Assembly: GCF_000023865.1 (NCBI RefSeq)
Contig: NC_013159.1
Location: 3,436,001 to 3,500,000 of the forward strand
Direction of reading: 5' to 3'
DNA length: 64,000 nucleotides
Source: Saccharomonospora viridis DSM 43017
GTDB lineage: Bacteria > Actinomycetota > Actinomycetes > Mycobacteriales > Pseudonocardiaceae
Within the stretch, counting starts at the first letter, position 1. Each line of letters starts with the position of its first letter. The notes under the pieces are model-generated. The model did not search any database. It saw only the letters and a list, made by a program, of their open reading frames with translations, and was not told the origin of the DNA. Below are positions 52,057 to 59,900 of this stretch, in pieces. The translations under genes were made by a program, and so were the position numbers.

Positions 52057-52626
52057 CGACGAGGGCATCCTCTTCATCGCGGCCCCGGAAAGGCCGCCCT
52101 TGATCGCTTCTTCCCGGATCTGATCAGGCAAACGAGCGCTGCTCATACGATCACGGCTCGCGCGGTTGTCAGCGGTATCCTTCGCTATGCCGCTCGCCGT
52201 GGAGGCATCACAGGAATCCCGTCCGGGATACCGGGCCTAATTGAAGGTGGAGCGCGAAAGCGGTCGCGGGCACTCACTCCGGCAGAGCGCCGCGAGTGGC
52301 TCGCTCAGATCGAACAGGCCCCGACGGCACGGCGACATGATTTGCCTGATCTGACCCGGGAGGATGTCGATCTCGATCGAGGTCTTGTGCGCATCGAGTG
52401 GACCGTTGTCCGAGTCCGGGGTACAGGGTTACAGAGGACTTCCCCGAAGACTCCGTCAAGCAGAAGGACTCTAGTCGTACCCGAGTGGGCGTTGGAAATG
52501 CTTTGTCGGAGACATACGACTGCGGTTGCCGAGAACCGATCCCCTGAAAGCCCGGTGCTCCCGGATTCGCGCGGCGACCTGCAGGCCCCACGCAGCAAGG
52601 GCGCGGCAGTCACTCAGCCTGAGTGA
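52057..52626 (+). pseudogene. Tyrosine-type site-specific integrase relic
   Basis: One open frame reads ALDRFFPDLIRQTS, then TARAVVSGILRYAARRGGI, RALTPAERREWLAQI, RRHDLPDLTREDVDLDRGLVRI, TSPKTPSSRRTLVVPEWALEML and SPVLPDSRGDL. This follows phage-type integrases of actinobacterial elements from the core-binding domain into the catalytic domain. Between DLPDL and EDVDLD about 20 residues (FMLATGVRIGEALALRW in relatives) are deleted, removing the first catalytic Arg. The frame stops before the H-x-x-R and Tyr motifs, and the N-terminal part is not recognisable. It is therefore non-functional. It points at the tRNA gene ending 78 bp away, a typical target for such integrases. Confidence 0.75.
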
Positions 52627-52633
52627 CTGCCGC
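52603..52633. repeat. 31-nt perfect palindrome at the end of the integrase relic
   Basis: GCGGCAGTCACTCAG (52603-52617) and CTGAGTGACTGCCGC (52619-52633) are exact complements around a single C. The palindrome spans the relic's stop codon and lies 71 bp from the tRNA 3' end. It could be a terminator hairpin, a recombination-directed site or an element end. Confidence 0.7.
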
Positions 52634-52703
52634 CCCAATTCCGGGAGTAAACCGGGGAGCTGATCTTCAGCAGTCCCGTCAGGAACTCACTGACCTGGGC
52701 TTT

Positions 52704-52780
52704 TGGTGCCCCCGACGGGACTCGAACCCGCACTGAGTCGATTTTAAGTCGACTGCCTCTGCCGATTGGGCTACGGGGGC
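52704..52780 (-). tRNA. tRNA with anticodon UAA (Leu codon UUA) but a short variable arm
   Basis: Read on the minus strand: acceptor GCCCCCG/CGGGGGC, D-arm GCC...GGC, anticodon arm GTCGA-CTTAAAA-TCGAC (anticodon TAA), a 5-nt variable loop TCAGT, and T-arm GCGGG-TTCGAGT-CCCGT. Discriminator A and an encoded CCA end at 52704; the body is 74 nt (52707-52780). The cloverleaf is complete. Genuine leucine tRNAs have a long variable arm; this one has the short class I form, so its charging identity is uncertain. It precedes ndh on the same strand and is the probable attachment site of the integrase relic beside it. Confidence 0.88.
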
Positions 52781-52807
52781 ATAAGAAGCTTAAGCCCCCG
52801 TCTCCGG

Positions 52808-54130
52808 CTACGACTTCGCCGCCCTCGCAAATTCCTCCTTGGGGTTGTTGATCTGCCCCAGGGAGACGGTTTCGCGGCGGAACAGGCCACTGAGCAGCCA
52901 GTCCAGCAGGATGCGCACCTTGCGGTTGAAGGTCGGCATCGCCTTGACGTGATAGGCCCGGTGGAACAACCACGCCGGGTAGCCCTTGATCTTCAGGTTC
53001 AAGGCGTCGGCGACACCCTTGTGCAACCCGAGACCGGCCACCGCACCGAGGTTCTTGTGGTAGTAGTCGGTCGGCGTGCCGCCGCGCAGCGACCGAATGA
53101 TGTTCTTGGCCAGGTGCCGCGCCTGTCGCACCGCGTGCTGAGCGTTGGGCGGGCACGTCGCCGTGGGGTCCTCCTCGGTGCGGGACAGGTCCGGGACAGC
53201 GGCCACGTCACCGGCCGTCCACACGTCGGGGTGTCCCACGACCTGCAGGGTGGCCGTGGCCTTCAACCGGCCACGCTTGTCGGTCGGGAGGTCGGACTCG
53301 GCGACCACCGGGTTGGCCTTCACGCCGGCCGTCCAGATGATGGTGTCGCTGTCGAACTCGGTGCCGTCGGACAGCACGACGTGGCCGTTCTCGAACGACT
53401 TCGCCGCCGTCGACAGGTACACCTCGATGCCGCGCTTCTCCAACTGCTCAGCGGTCCAGACACCCAGTGTCTCGCGCACCTCGGGCAGAATGCGGCCCGC
53501 GGCCTCCACGAGCACCCACCGGATGTCCTCCGGCTTGATGTTGTCGTAGTAGCGGCAGGCGTACCGGGTCATGTCCTCCAGCTCGGCGAGCGCCTCGATA
53601 CCGGCGAACCCACCACCCACGACGGTGAACGTGAGCATCCGCCGACGCAGCTCGGGATCGAGCGTGCTGGCCGCCTCGTCGAGTTTGGACAGAACGTGGT
53701 TCCGCAGGTAGATGGCCTCGCCGATGGTCTTGATGGCGATACCCTGCTCGGCGAGTCCCGGAATCGGCAGCAGTCGGGCGACGGACCCCAGTGCCACCAC
53801 GAGCACGTCGTAGTTGAGCTGCTCGATGTGACCGTCGGGCGCCTCCACCGTGACGGTCTTGTTCGCGTGCTCGATCGCCGTCACACGAGCGGTGAGGACG
53901 TGGCAGCGTCGGAGGACCCTCCGCAGTGGAACGACCACGTGGCGTGGTTCGATGGAGCCGGCAGCCGCCTCCGGGAGGAAGGGCTGGTAAGTCATGTGCG
54001 GCTGCGGGTCGACAACGGTCACGGAGGCCTCGTTGGCTCGCAGCCTCTTCTGCAATCCGAGGGCCGTGTACAAGCCGACGTATCCACCACCGAGGATGAG
54101 GATCCGCGTCGGTTCCGACTTGACTGCCAT
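52808..54130 (-). CDS. ndh: Type II NADH dehydrogenase (NDH-2)
   Basis: A 440-residue single-subunit flavoenzyme passing electrons from NADH to menaquinone without proton pumping, bound to the inner face of the membrane. The FAD motif ILGGGYVGLYTALGL is at residues ~11-25 and the NADH motif FTVVGGGFAGIEALAEL near 165-180. VWTAGDVAAVPD closes the FAD site, and the C-terminal amphipathic region (FNRKVRILLDWLLSGLFRRE) fits membrane attachment. ATG 54130 (MAVKSEPTRIL). It is flanked by a tRNA gene downstream and a 378-bp gap upstream. Confidence 0.93.
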   Translation of the reverse strand: MAVKSEPTRILILGGGYVGLYTALGLQKRLRANEASVTVVDPQPHMTYQPFLPEAAAGSIEPRHVVVPLRRVLRRCHVLTARVTAIEHANKTVTVEAPDGHIEQLNYDVLVVALGSVARLLPIPGLAEQGIAIKTIGEAIYLRNHVLSKLDEAASTLDPELRRRMLTFTVVGGGFAGIEALAELEDMTRYACRYYDNIKPEDIRWVLVEAAGRILPEVRETLGVWTAEQLEKRGIEVYLSTAAKSFENGHVVLSDGTEFDSDTIIWTAGVKANPVVAESDLPTDKRGRLKATATLQVVGHPDVWTAGDVAAVPDLSRTEEDPTATCPPNAQHAVRQARHLAKNIIRSLRGGTPTDYYHKNLGAVAGLGLHKGVADALNLKIKGYPAWLFHRAYHVKAMPTFNRKVRILLDWLLSGLFRRETVSLGQINNPKEEFARAAKS

Positions 54131-54508
54131 GACTCCATGGTGGCACTGCCAAACCGGTGATGTTAGCTACCCCTCCTTCGCTGTGACCAGCGTCGCCACG
54201 CCACCCAAAACGATTCAGTTGACACGATTCCGCGACGACCCGCCGAACAAACCCTCCTCGTCGCCCCTATCCCCGCACCGACCTGTGTCTTCCCTCGGTT
54301 TCCACCCGCGGATCCCGCCGAGGACGCCGCTTTCGGCCGAAACCTTCGGTATCCGACACTGCACTCTCCGCACGCGGCCGATGGGGCGGAGATCCCCCGG
54401 CGCCGCCCGACCCGCCTCCCTTGCGGCCCGGCCACTCGATGCCCGAAGTCGTTTCCCGATGCAGGCGGACACCACGCCAACACGGGAGTCCCGTTCCACT
54501 CTCCGCTT
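54131..54508. other. Intergenic region upstream of ndh, no gene
   Basis: 378 bp with no convincing reading frame, RNA gene or strong hairpin. It should contain the ndh promoter. Composition is rich in CGCC/GGCG but otherwise unremarkable. Confidence 0.45.
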
Positions 54509-55237
54509 TCAGTCGAGTCCGGACAGTGACGCGGCCTCGGACAGCACCGCGCGCAACATCTCCGGCGTCAACCTGCCGGTGAACGTGTTCTGTTGCGACA
54601 CGTGGTACGAGCCGAGCACATGCAGTGGTGTCGGACCATCCAGCGTGATCCGTACGCCGTGCCCGAAACGCGGTTTCGGTCTCGGCACGCGCCACCCCGC
54701 CTCGGCCAACACGGGCAACAGCGCCTGCCAGCCGAACGCCCCGAGCACGACGATCGCTTTCAGCGTGGGGCGCAACAACGTGAGCTCGTCGGCGAGCCAA
54801 TGCCTACACGTGTCCCGCTCAGCCGGCGTGGGCTTGTTCGCGGGAGGCGCGCAATGCACGGGTGCCGTGATGCGCGTGCCCCGCAACGTGAGCCCGTCGT
54901 CCCGGTGGACGGACGTGGGCTGTGAGGCCAGCCCCACGTCGTAGAGCGCCCGGAACAGTACGTCCCCGGAGCGGTCGCCGGTGAACATGCGGCCCGTCCT
55001 GTTCCCACCGTGCGCGGCGGGTGCGAGCCCCACGATCACCAGCGACGCGTCATCCGGCCCGAAACCGGGCACCGGGCGCCCCCAATAGGTCTGGTCGGCG
55101 TACGCGGCTCGTTTCGTTCGCGCCACTTGCTCCCGCCACCGCACCAGACGGGGACAGGCACGGCACTTGCTGACGGCGGCGTCCAACTGGGCCAACGATT
55201 TCCACGAAGCACTCACTCGACCAGTGTGCCGTGACAT
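54509..55237 (-). CDS. Type-5 uracil-DNA glycosylase (UdgB-like)
   Basis: A 242-residue iron-sulfur DNA glycosylase removing uracil and other deaminated bases. Cluster cysteines are visible in SKCRACPRLVRW, APVHCAPPANKP and RDTCRHW. Motif 1 is GLAPAAHGGNRTGRMFTGD (about residues 70-90) and the C-terminal motif is GSYHVSQQNTFTGRLTPEM, where family 5 has a HPSxQN-type loop. The start is ATG 55237, only 11 bp from the divergent carboxypeptidase start; GTG 55216 (VSASWKSL) matches relatives equally well. The two genes would share an extremely short promoter region. Confidence 0.88.
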   Translation of the reverse strand: MSRHTGRVSASWKSLAQLDAAVSKCRACPRLVRWREQVARTKRAAYADQTYWGRPVPGFGPDDASLVIVGLAPAAHGGNRTGRMFTGDRSGDVLFRALYDVGLASQPTSVHRDDGLTLRGTRITAPVHCAPPANKPTPAERDTCRHWLADELTLLRPTLKAIVVLGAFGWQALLPVLAEAGWRVPRPKPRFGHGVRITLDGPTPLHVLGSYHVSQQNTFTGRLTPEMLRAVLSEAASLSGLD

Positions 55238-55248
55238 AGGTTGGTCGT

Positions 55249-56757
55249 ATGCCAGAGAAGAACACGGAGGCCACCGAGCGGACCGACTCCGCCGAGAACG
55301 CCGACGCCAAGGGTGCCCAGACATCCGCCGAGCCGCGGGACGACATCGTGACCACCCGGCACACGCTGTCCCTCGGCGACCGCGAACTCGTCTACACAGC
55401 GCGCGCGGGCCGCATCGTGCTGCGCAAGGAGGTGCTCAAGGACGGCGCTTTCGACGGGCACAAGCCCAAGGCCGAGGTCTTCCTCACCTCGTACACCCTC
55501 GACGACGCCGATCCGAGTTCGCGGCCGGTGACGTTCGCGTTCAACGGGGGACCCGGCTCGTCCAGCATCTGGCTGCACATGGGCCTGTTCGGGCCGCGTC
55601 GCGTGGTGTCGGGCGACGTCGACGACCCGGAGCCGCCGCCGTACCGTTTGGCGGACAACACGGAGACGCTGTTGACCCACAGCGACCTCGTCTTCATCGA
55701 CCCGGTGTCCACCGGTTACTCGCGTACCGTGGAGGGCGAGAAGCCGAAGGACTTCCACGGCTTCACCCCCGACGTGGAGGCCGTCGGCGAGGTGATCCGA
55801 CTGTGGACGTCACGTAACGAACGTTGGCTGTCGCCGAAGTTCGTGGCGGGCGAGTCGTACGGCACCGTGCGCGCCGCCGCGCTCGCCGCGCATCTGCAGC
55901 AGCGGCACGGGCTCTACCTCAACGGGCTGCTGTTGATCTCGTCGGTGCTCGACCTGGGCACGGTGATGTTCAACGAGGGCAACGACCTGCCGTACTCGTT
56001 GTACGTGCCGACGTACGCGGCCATCGCGCACTACCACGGCAAGCACGGCGACCGACCGCTCGAGGAGGTACTGGCCGAGGCCGAGGAGTTCGCCTCGCGT
56101 GACCTGCCGTGGGCACTGGCCCGTGGCGCGCGCCTTTCGGCCGAGGAACGCGCCGACGTCGTCGCCCGGCTGGCACGTCTCACCGGACTTTCTGAATCCT
56201 ATGTAGACCGAGTGAACCTGCGCATCGAACACGTGCGGTTCTTCACCGAACTGCTGCGCGACCGAGGACTGACCACGGGGCGCATGGACGGCCGCTTCAC
56301 CACGTGGGAGCCCGACGGCGGGCGTGAGCACATGAGCGACGACGCCTCGATCTCCCGCATCATCGGCGCCTACTCCGCGACGTTCAACCACTACGTGCGC
56401 AGCGAGCTCGGTTACGCCAACGATTTGCCCTACGAGATCCTGTCGCTCGACGTCAACCGCGAATGGTCCTATTCGGACTTCGAGGGCAGGCCCATCTCCG
56501 TGGTGCACGACCTGTCGGCGGCGATGCGCGCCAACCCGCATCTGAAAGTGCACGTCGCGTGCGGCTACTACGACGGCGCGACACCCCACTTCGCGGCCGA
56601 ACACGTGTTGGCCCAATTGCAGATCCCGGACGAACTGCGGTCGAACATCGAAACGGCCTACTACCCGGCCGGCCACATGATGTACGTCCACGAACCGTCG
56701 CGCGTGCAGCAGTCACGTGACCTGGCGGAGTTCGTCGCCCGCAGCTCCAACCGGTGA
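55249..56757 (+). CDS. Serine carboxypeptidase-like (peptidase S10) protein
   Basis: A 502-residue alpha/beta hydrolase of family S10. The oxyanion segment FAFNGGPGSSSIWLHMG, the nucleophile elbow FVAGESYGTVRAA (Ser about residue 203), the Asp in ACGYYDGATPHF and the His in YPAGHMMYVHEPS form the catalytic set. There is no signal peptide: the N-terminus is acidic and soluble (MPEKNTEATERTDSAENADA), so it acts in the cytoplasm, unlike eukaryotic S10 enzymes. It is divergent from the uracil-DNA glycosylase. The peptide or ester substrate is unknown. Confidence 0.9.
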   Translation: MPEKNTEATERTDSAENADAKGAQTSAEPRDDIVTTRHTLSLGDRELVYTARAGRIVLRKEVLKDGAFDGHKPKAEVFLTSYTLDDADPSSRPVTFAFNGGPGSSSIWLHMGLFGPRRVVSGDVDDPEPPPYRLADNTETLLTHSDLVFIDPVSTGYSRTVEGEKPKDFHGFTPDVEAVGEVIRLWTSRNERWLSPKFVAGESYGTVRAAALAAHLQQRHGLYLNGLLLISSVLDLGTVMFNEGNDLPYSLYVPTYAAIAHYHGKHGDRPLEEVLAEAEEFASRDLPWALARGARLSAEERADVVARLARLTGLSESYVDRVNLRIEHVRFFTELLRDRGLTTGRMDGRFTTWEPDGGREHMSDDASISRIIGAYSATFNHYVRSELGYANDLPYEILSLDVNREWSYSDFEGRPISVVHDLSAAMRANPHLKVHVACGYYDGATPHFAAEHVLAQLQIPDELRSNIETAYYPAGHMMYVHEPSRVQQSRDLAEFVARSSNR

Positions 56758-56763
56758 TCGTCC

Positions 56764-56799
56764 GTGTCCGCCCTCCGGGTCTCCCTGGAGGGCGGACAC
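56764..56799. terminator. 13-bp hairpin between carboxypeptidase and ppx
   Basis: GTGTCCGCCCTCC (56764-56776) and GGAGGGCGGACAC (56787-56799) are perfect inverted copies with a 10-nt loop, 7 bp after the carboxypeptidase stop and between convergent genes. Confidence 0.6.
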
Positions 56800-56849
56800 G
56801 ACAACGCCACCTGCGGACACGACAACGCCACCTGCGGACACGACAACGG
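56792..56849. repeat. 21-bp tandem repeat, about 2.8 copies
   Basis: GCGGACACGACAACGCCACCT is repeated at 56792, 56813 and (partial) 56834. The first copy begins inside the descending arm of the terminator hairpin, so several alternative hairpins with GTGTCCGC (56764-56771) are possible. Confidence 0.75.
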
Positions 56850-56856
56850 AAGCGGT

Positions 56857-57813
56857 TCAGGCGAGTGACAAAGCGATGCCGTCGAGGATGTCGTGTTCGC
56901 TGACCACCAGCGGGTCGGCGGGGCCCCCTCGCTGGGCGATCTGCTCGGCCAGTACGCGCACGATCAGCGCTCCACCTCCGATGACGTCCACCCGGCCGGG
57001 ATGCATCACCGGAATCGCGGCGCGCATGGCGCGGTCGGCGGCGAGGAGATCGCGGACCACCGTGTCCAGGTCGTCACGGGAAAGCGTCGACAGGTGTATG
57101 CGTTCGGAGTCGTATTCGGGCAGATCCTGCGCTATCGCCGACAGGGTCGTGATCGTGCCCGCCAGACCGATCCACCGACCGGCCCTCGACACGTCCACCG
57201 CCTCGAACGCGGGCTCCAACGTGCGCACCGCCACCCGTTCGGCCTCGGCGAGTTCGTCGGCCGTGGGCGGGTCCGACCGCAACACACGTTCGGTGAGGCG
57301 AACACACCCGATGTCCACCGAGTGCGAGGCCCACACGTCGGCCTCCCGCCCGTTCCAGGTGCCGAGCACGAGTTCGGTGGAGCCGCCGCCGACATCGACC
57401 ACCAGGAACGGTCCGTCATCGGGGTCCTGCTCACCGACCGCTCCGGTGAACGAGAGTCTGGCCTCTTCCTCGCCGGTGATGACCTCGGCCTCCGTACCGA
57501 GCAGTTCCCGCGTCATCGTGAAGAACTCGTCCCGGTTGCTCGCGTCACGCGTGGCCGACGTCGCCACCATGCGTAGCCGCTCCACCCCTTTGCGCCGGGC
57601 CGCGATCGCGTACGCCTTCAGGGCCTCGCGCGTGCGCTCCAACGCCTCCGGCGCCAGCTCCCCGGTCGCGTCGACCCCCTGACCGAGCCGCACGATGCGC
57701 ATCTCCCGGTGCAGGTCTCGCAGATCGACGCTTCCGTCGTGCCGGTACGTGAGCTCCGCGACCAGTAGGCGGATGGAGTTGGTCCCGCAGTCGATGGCAG
57801 CTACCCGTGGCAT
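56857..57813 (-). CDS. ppx: Exopolyphosphatase / guanosine pentaphosphate phosphatase (Ppx/GppA)
   Basis: A 318-residue ASKHA-fold phosphatase acting on polyphosphate or pppGpp. AAIDCGTNSIRLLVAEL is the phosphate-1 motif, TGEEEARLSFTGAV contains the catalytic Glu, VVDVGGGSTELVLG is the phosphate-2 motif and GLAGTITTLSAI follows. It is the short form without the C-terminal HD domain, like mycobacterial Ppx1/Ppx2. ATG 57813 (MPRVAAIDCG). Its order relative to DUF501, ftsB, eno and mazG matches M. tuberculosis Rv1026-Rv1021, apart from an inserted transglycosylase gene. Confidence 0.92.
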   Translation of the reverse strand: MPRVAAIDCGTNSIRLLVAELTYRHDGSVDLRDLHREMRIVRLGQGVDATGELAPEALERTREALKAYAIAARRKGVERLRMVATSATRDASNRDEFFTMTRELLGTEAEVITGEEEARLSFTGAVGEQDPDDGPFLVVDVGGGSTELVLGTWNGREADVWASHSVDIGCVRLTERVLRSDPPTADELAEAERVAVRTLEPAFEAVDVSRAGRWIGLAGTITTLSAIAQDLPEYDSERIHLSTLSRDDLDTVVRDLLAADRAMRAAIPVMHPGRVDVIGGGALIVRVLAEQIAQRGGPADPLVVSEHDILDGIALSLA

Positions 57814-57823
57814 GCTGCCCACC

Positions 57824-59281
57824 CTAATCCTCGGTCGGCTCCTGCTCCCGCGTGGCCGAGGCGCCCGAGGGCGTGGTGCCCGACGTGGGCTCCGGCTGCC
57901 CCTCCTCCGTGTCGTCGTCCGACTCGTCGTCGCACGGCGGGTCGGTGGACTCGTCCGATTCGGTGGGCTCGTCCGTCGACGCGGCCTCGGACGAGGACTG
58001 CTCCACGGGCTGTTCCCCCGTCGGTTCAAAGGATGAGGGTTCTTCGGGTTCTTCGGGTTCTTCCTCGGGATCGCACTCCCCCGGATCAGCCGGGTCCTCA
58101 CCGTCACCCGGCGGATCCTCACCGTCTGACGGAGGCGGATCCTCACCGTCCGACGGCGGGGGGTCCTCGCCGTCGCCGGGCGGGGGATCCTCCCCATCCG
58201 ATGGGGGCGGGTCCTCGCCGTCGCCGGGCGGCGGGTCCTCCCCATCCGACGGAGGTGAGTCCTCACCATCGCCGGGCGGGGGATCCTCCCCGTCCGATGG
58301 GGGCGTATCCTCACCGTCTGACGGCGGGGGGTCCTCAGGTGTCGGGGCGTCGGGCCCGTCCGGCTTCTCCGGTGTTTCCGGCCTGGTGGGCTTCGTCGGC
58401 GGTTCAGGCGACGGTCTGGTAACCGACGACTCGTCCTTGACCGGATTCGACGCGTGCACCAGCACCGCGGTGGGCACATCGCTGTCGGGCAACGCCGACA
58501 CACCGCTGCGATACGCCTTGGCCCACCGGATCACCGTGTTCACATACGACCACGAGTTGTTGTAGCGGTAGAGGGCCGCACGCAGCTGCTCGGGATCCGA
58601 CAGGTCGACTCCGCCCGAGCACAGGTACCTGGCGGCGGCGAGCGTGGAGTCGTAGAGGTTGTTGGGGTCGGCCACACCGTCGCCGTTACCGTCGGAGGCA
58701 TAGCGTTTCCACGTGGACGGGATGAACTGCATCGGTCCGACAGCGCGGTCCCACCGCGTGTCCCCGTCGTACGCGCCACCGTCGGTGTCGGGGATGGCGG
58801 CGACGTCACCCGTTCCGTCGAGCACCGGACCGAGGATGGTCTCGCGCGCGTCGCCGTTGCCGTCGACATATCCGCCACGCGCGTGGTTCGACTCGATCCG
58901 CCCGATGCTGGCGAGCAACGCCCAGTCGATGTTGCAACCCGGGTATTCGGCGGCCGCCCGCTCGGCGGCACGTTTGTAAGCCTCGAGCGCGGTCGACGGG
59001 ATGCCGAGCGAACCCGTGACCGGCTCGACGGGCGCCCACAGCTTCTCGATCGGAGGCGCCTCAGGCAGGCTGCCGTTCACCGATACCGACGCGGGCGGCT
59101 GACCTCCCGCCAACGGAGCGGGCGCGGCCTGCTCCTGTTCGGGAACATCGAGCCACCGCACCGTCGCGTCACTGACGGCGAGCATGGGAAGCACGGCCAA
59201 CGAACCACTCAGGACCGCGATCGTGGTCTTGTTTCGAAACCCAGACCGTTTATCCGCGCCTGCGCCGCCGTCAGCACGCAC
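57824..59281 (-). CDS. Membrane-anchored lytic transglycosylase with acidic repeat tail
   Basis: A 485-residue protein. A single N-terminal hydrophobic segment (KTTIAVLSGSLAVLPMLAV, about residues 18-36) serves as signal-anchor. An SLT-type domain (residues ~110-290) follows: ALLASIGRIESNHARGGYV has the catalytic Glu, AVGPMQFIPSTWKRYASDGNGDG is the family core and LRAALYRYNNSWSYVNTV its end. This is the LpqU/RlpA-neighbour type that cleaves peptidoglycan. The tail is ~190 residues of Pro/Asp/Glu/Ser, with about ten PPPSDGED-type repeats. GTG 59281 has GGGAGGG upstream and is preferred over GTG 59353. In M. tuberculosis the comparable LpqU gene lies between eno and mazG, so the position differs. 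Confidence 0.85.
   Translation of the reverse strand: MRADGGAGADKRSGFRNKTTIAVLSGSLAVLPMLAVSDATVRWLDVPEQEQAAPAPLAGGQPPASVSVNGSLPEAPPIEKLWAPVEPVTGSLGIPSTALEAYKRAAERAAAEYPGCNIDWALLASIGRIESNHARGGYVDGNGDARETILGPVLDGTGDVAAIPDTDGGAYDGDTRWDRAVGPMQFIPSTWKRYASDGNGDGVADPNNLYDSTLAAARYLCSGGVDLSDPEQLRAALYRYNNSWSYVNTVIRWAKAYRSGVSALPDSDVPTAVLVHASNPVKDESSVTRPSPEPPTKPTRPETPEKPDGPDAPTPEDPPPSDGEDTPPSDGEDPPPGDGEDSPPSDGEDPPPGDGEDPPPSDGEDPPPGDGEDPPPSDGEDPPPSDGEDPPGDGEDPADPGECDPEEEPEEPEEPSSFEPTGEQPVEQSSSEAASTDEPTESDESTDPPCDDESDDDTEEGQPEPTSGTTPSGASATREQEPTED
58095..58331. repeat. 24-bp tandem repeats encoding PPPSDGED/PPPGDGED
   Basis: One 21-bp and nine 24-bp units (starts at 58095, 58116, then every 24 bp to 58308) encode alternating PPPSDGED and PPPGDGED blocks in the transglycosylase tail. 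Synonymous differences between units show that the array is not brand new, but length variation between strains is likely. Confidence 0.85.
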
Positions 59282-59393
59282 GTTCGCACCCTCCCACCGA
59301 CTACGTCCGGGCTCTCGCGGCACAGCCTGCCGCAAACCCCATCGACGTTTCACCCCTTCGCGCAGGAATCAAACGTCGATTACGCCGGAAGGA

Positions 59394-59900
59394 CTAATGC
59401 GACTCCGCACAATCACCGAGCGGCCATCCTGCTTCCCGCACAAGGCGGAGAGTCTCGTCACCGAAAGGGTTCACACCAGGGCCACAGGCGAGTGTGTGTG
59501 CAAGATGGACGTGGAGGCATTTGACCCGGGTCGGCATACCGCCCGCGGTGACCTGATGGCCCAACGGTTCGATGGCGTCCCGCTGCGCGAGGTACGACTC
59601 ATGCGCCCGCCGATACGCGGCCGCCAACTCGGCGTCCTCGGCGAGCCTGTTCGTCATCTCGCGCATGATCCCGGACGCTTCCAGTCGCCCCACCATGGAC
59701 GTCAACGTGGGGCAGGTCAGGTAATAGAGCGTGGGAAACGGCGTGCCGTCCTCGAGCCGAGGATTGGTCTGTACTACGGAGGGATGGCCACTGGGGCAAC
59801 GGGCCGCGATCGCGCGAAGCGCGCGAGGCGGTCTCCCCAATTGCTGCGCGACGACCTCGCGGTCGGCGTCGGTCACCGGCTCGAACTCGATGGGACTCAC
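59394..59900 (-). CDS. DUF501 protein
   Basis: A 168-residue protein of DUF501, found after ftsB in actinobacteria. Family segments are VAQQLGRPPRALRAIAARCPSGHP, FPTLYYLTCP and MPTRVKCLHVHLAHTLACG; the conserved Cys and His residues (CP, KCLHVHLAH) suggest a metal site. GTG 59900 overlaps the ftsB stop by 4 bases (GTGA). The function is unknown. Position and coupling match Rv1025 beside Rv1024 and eno. Confidence 0.88.
   Translation of the reverse strand: MSPIEFEPVTDADREVVAQQLGRPPRALRAIAARCPSGHPSVVQTNPRLEDGTPFPTLYYLTCPTLTSMVGRLEASGIMREMTNRLAEDAELAAAYRRAHESYLAQRDAIEPLGHQVTAGGMPTRVKCLHVHLAHTLACGPGVNPFGDETLRLVREAGWPLGDCAESH

Noticed and set aside
51712-52146. Minus-strand open frame starting MSSARLPDQIREEA upstream of the STAND gene
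   Set aside because: The first residues look plausible, but the rest is Arg/Gly-rich shadow sequence overlapping the STAND gene start and the integrase relic; no family resemblance.
58095-58331. 24-bp repeats considered as an iteron or origin-like array
   Set aside because: They encode an in-frame acidic repeat in the transglycosylase and show synonymous drift.
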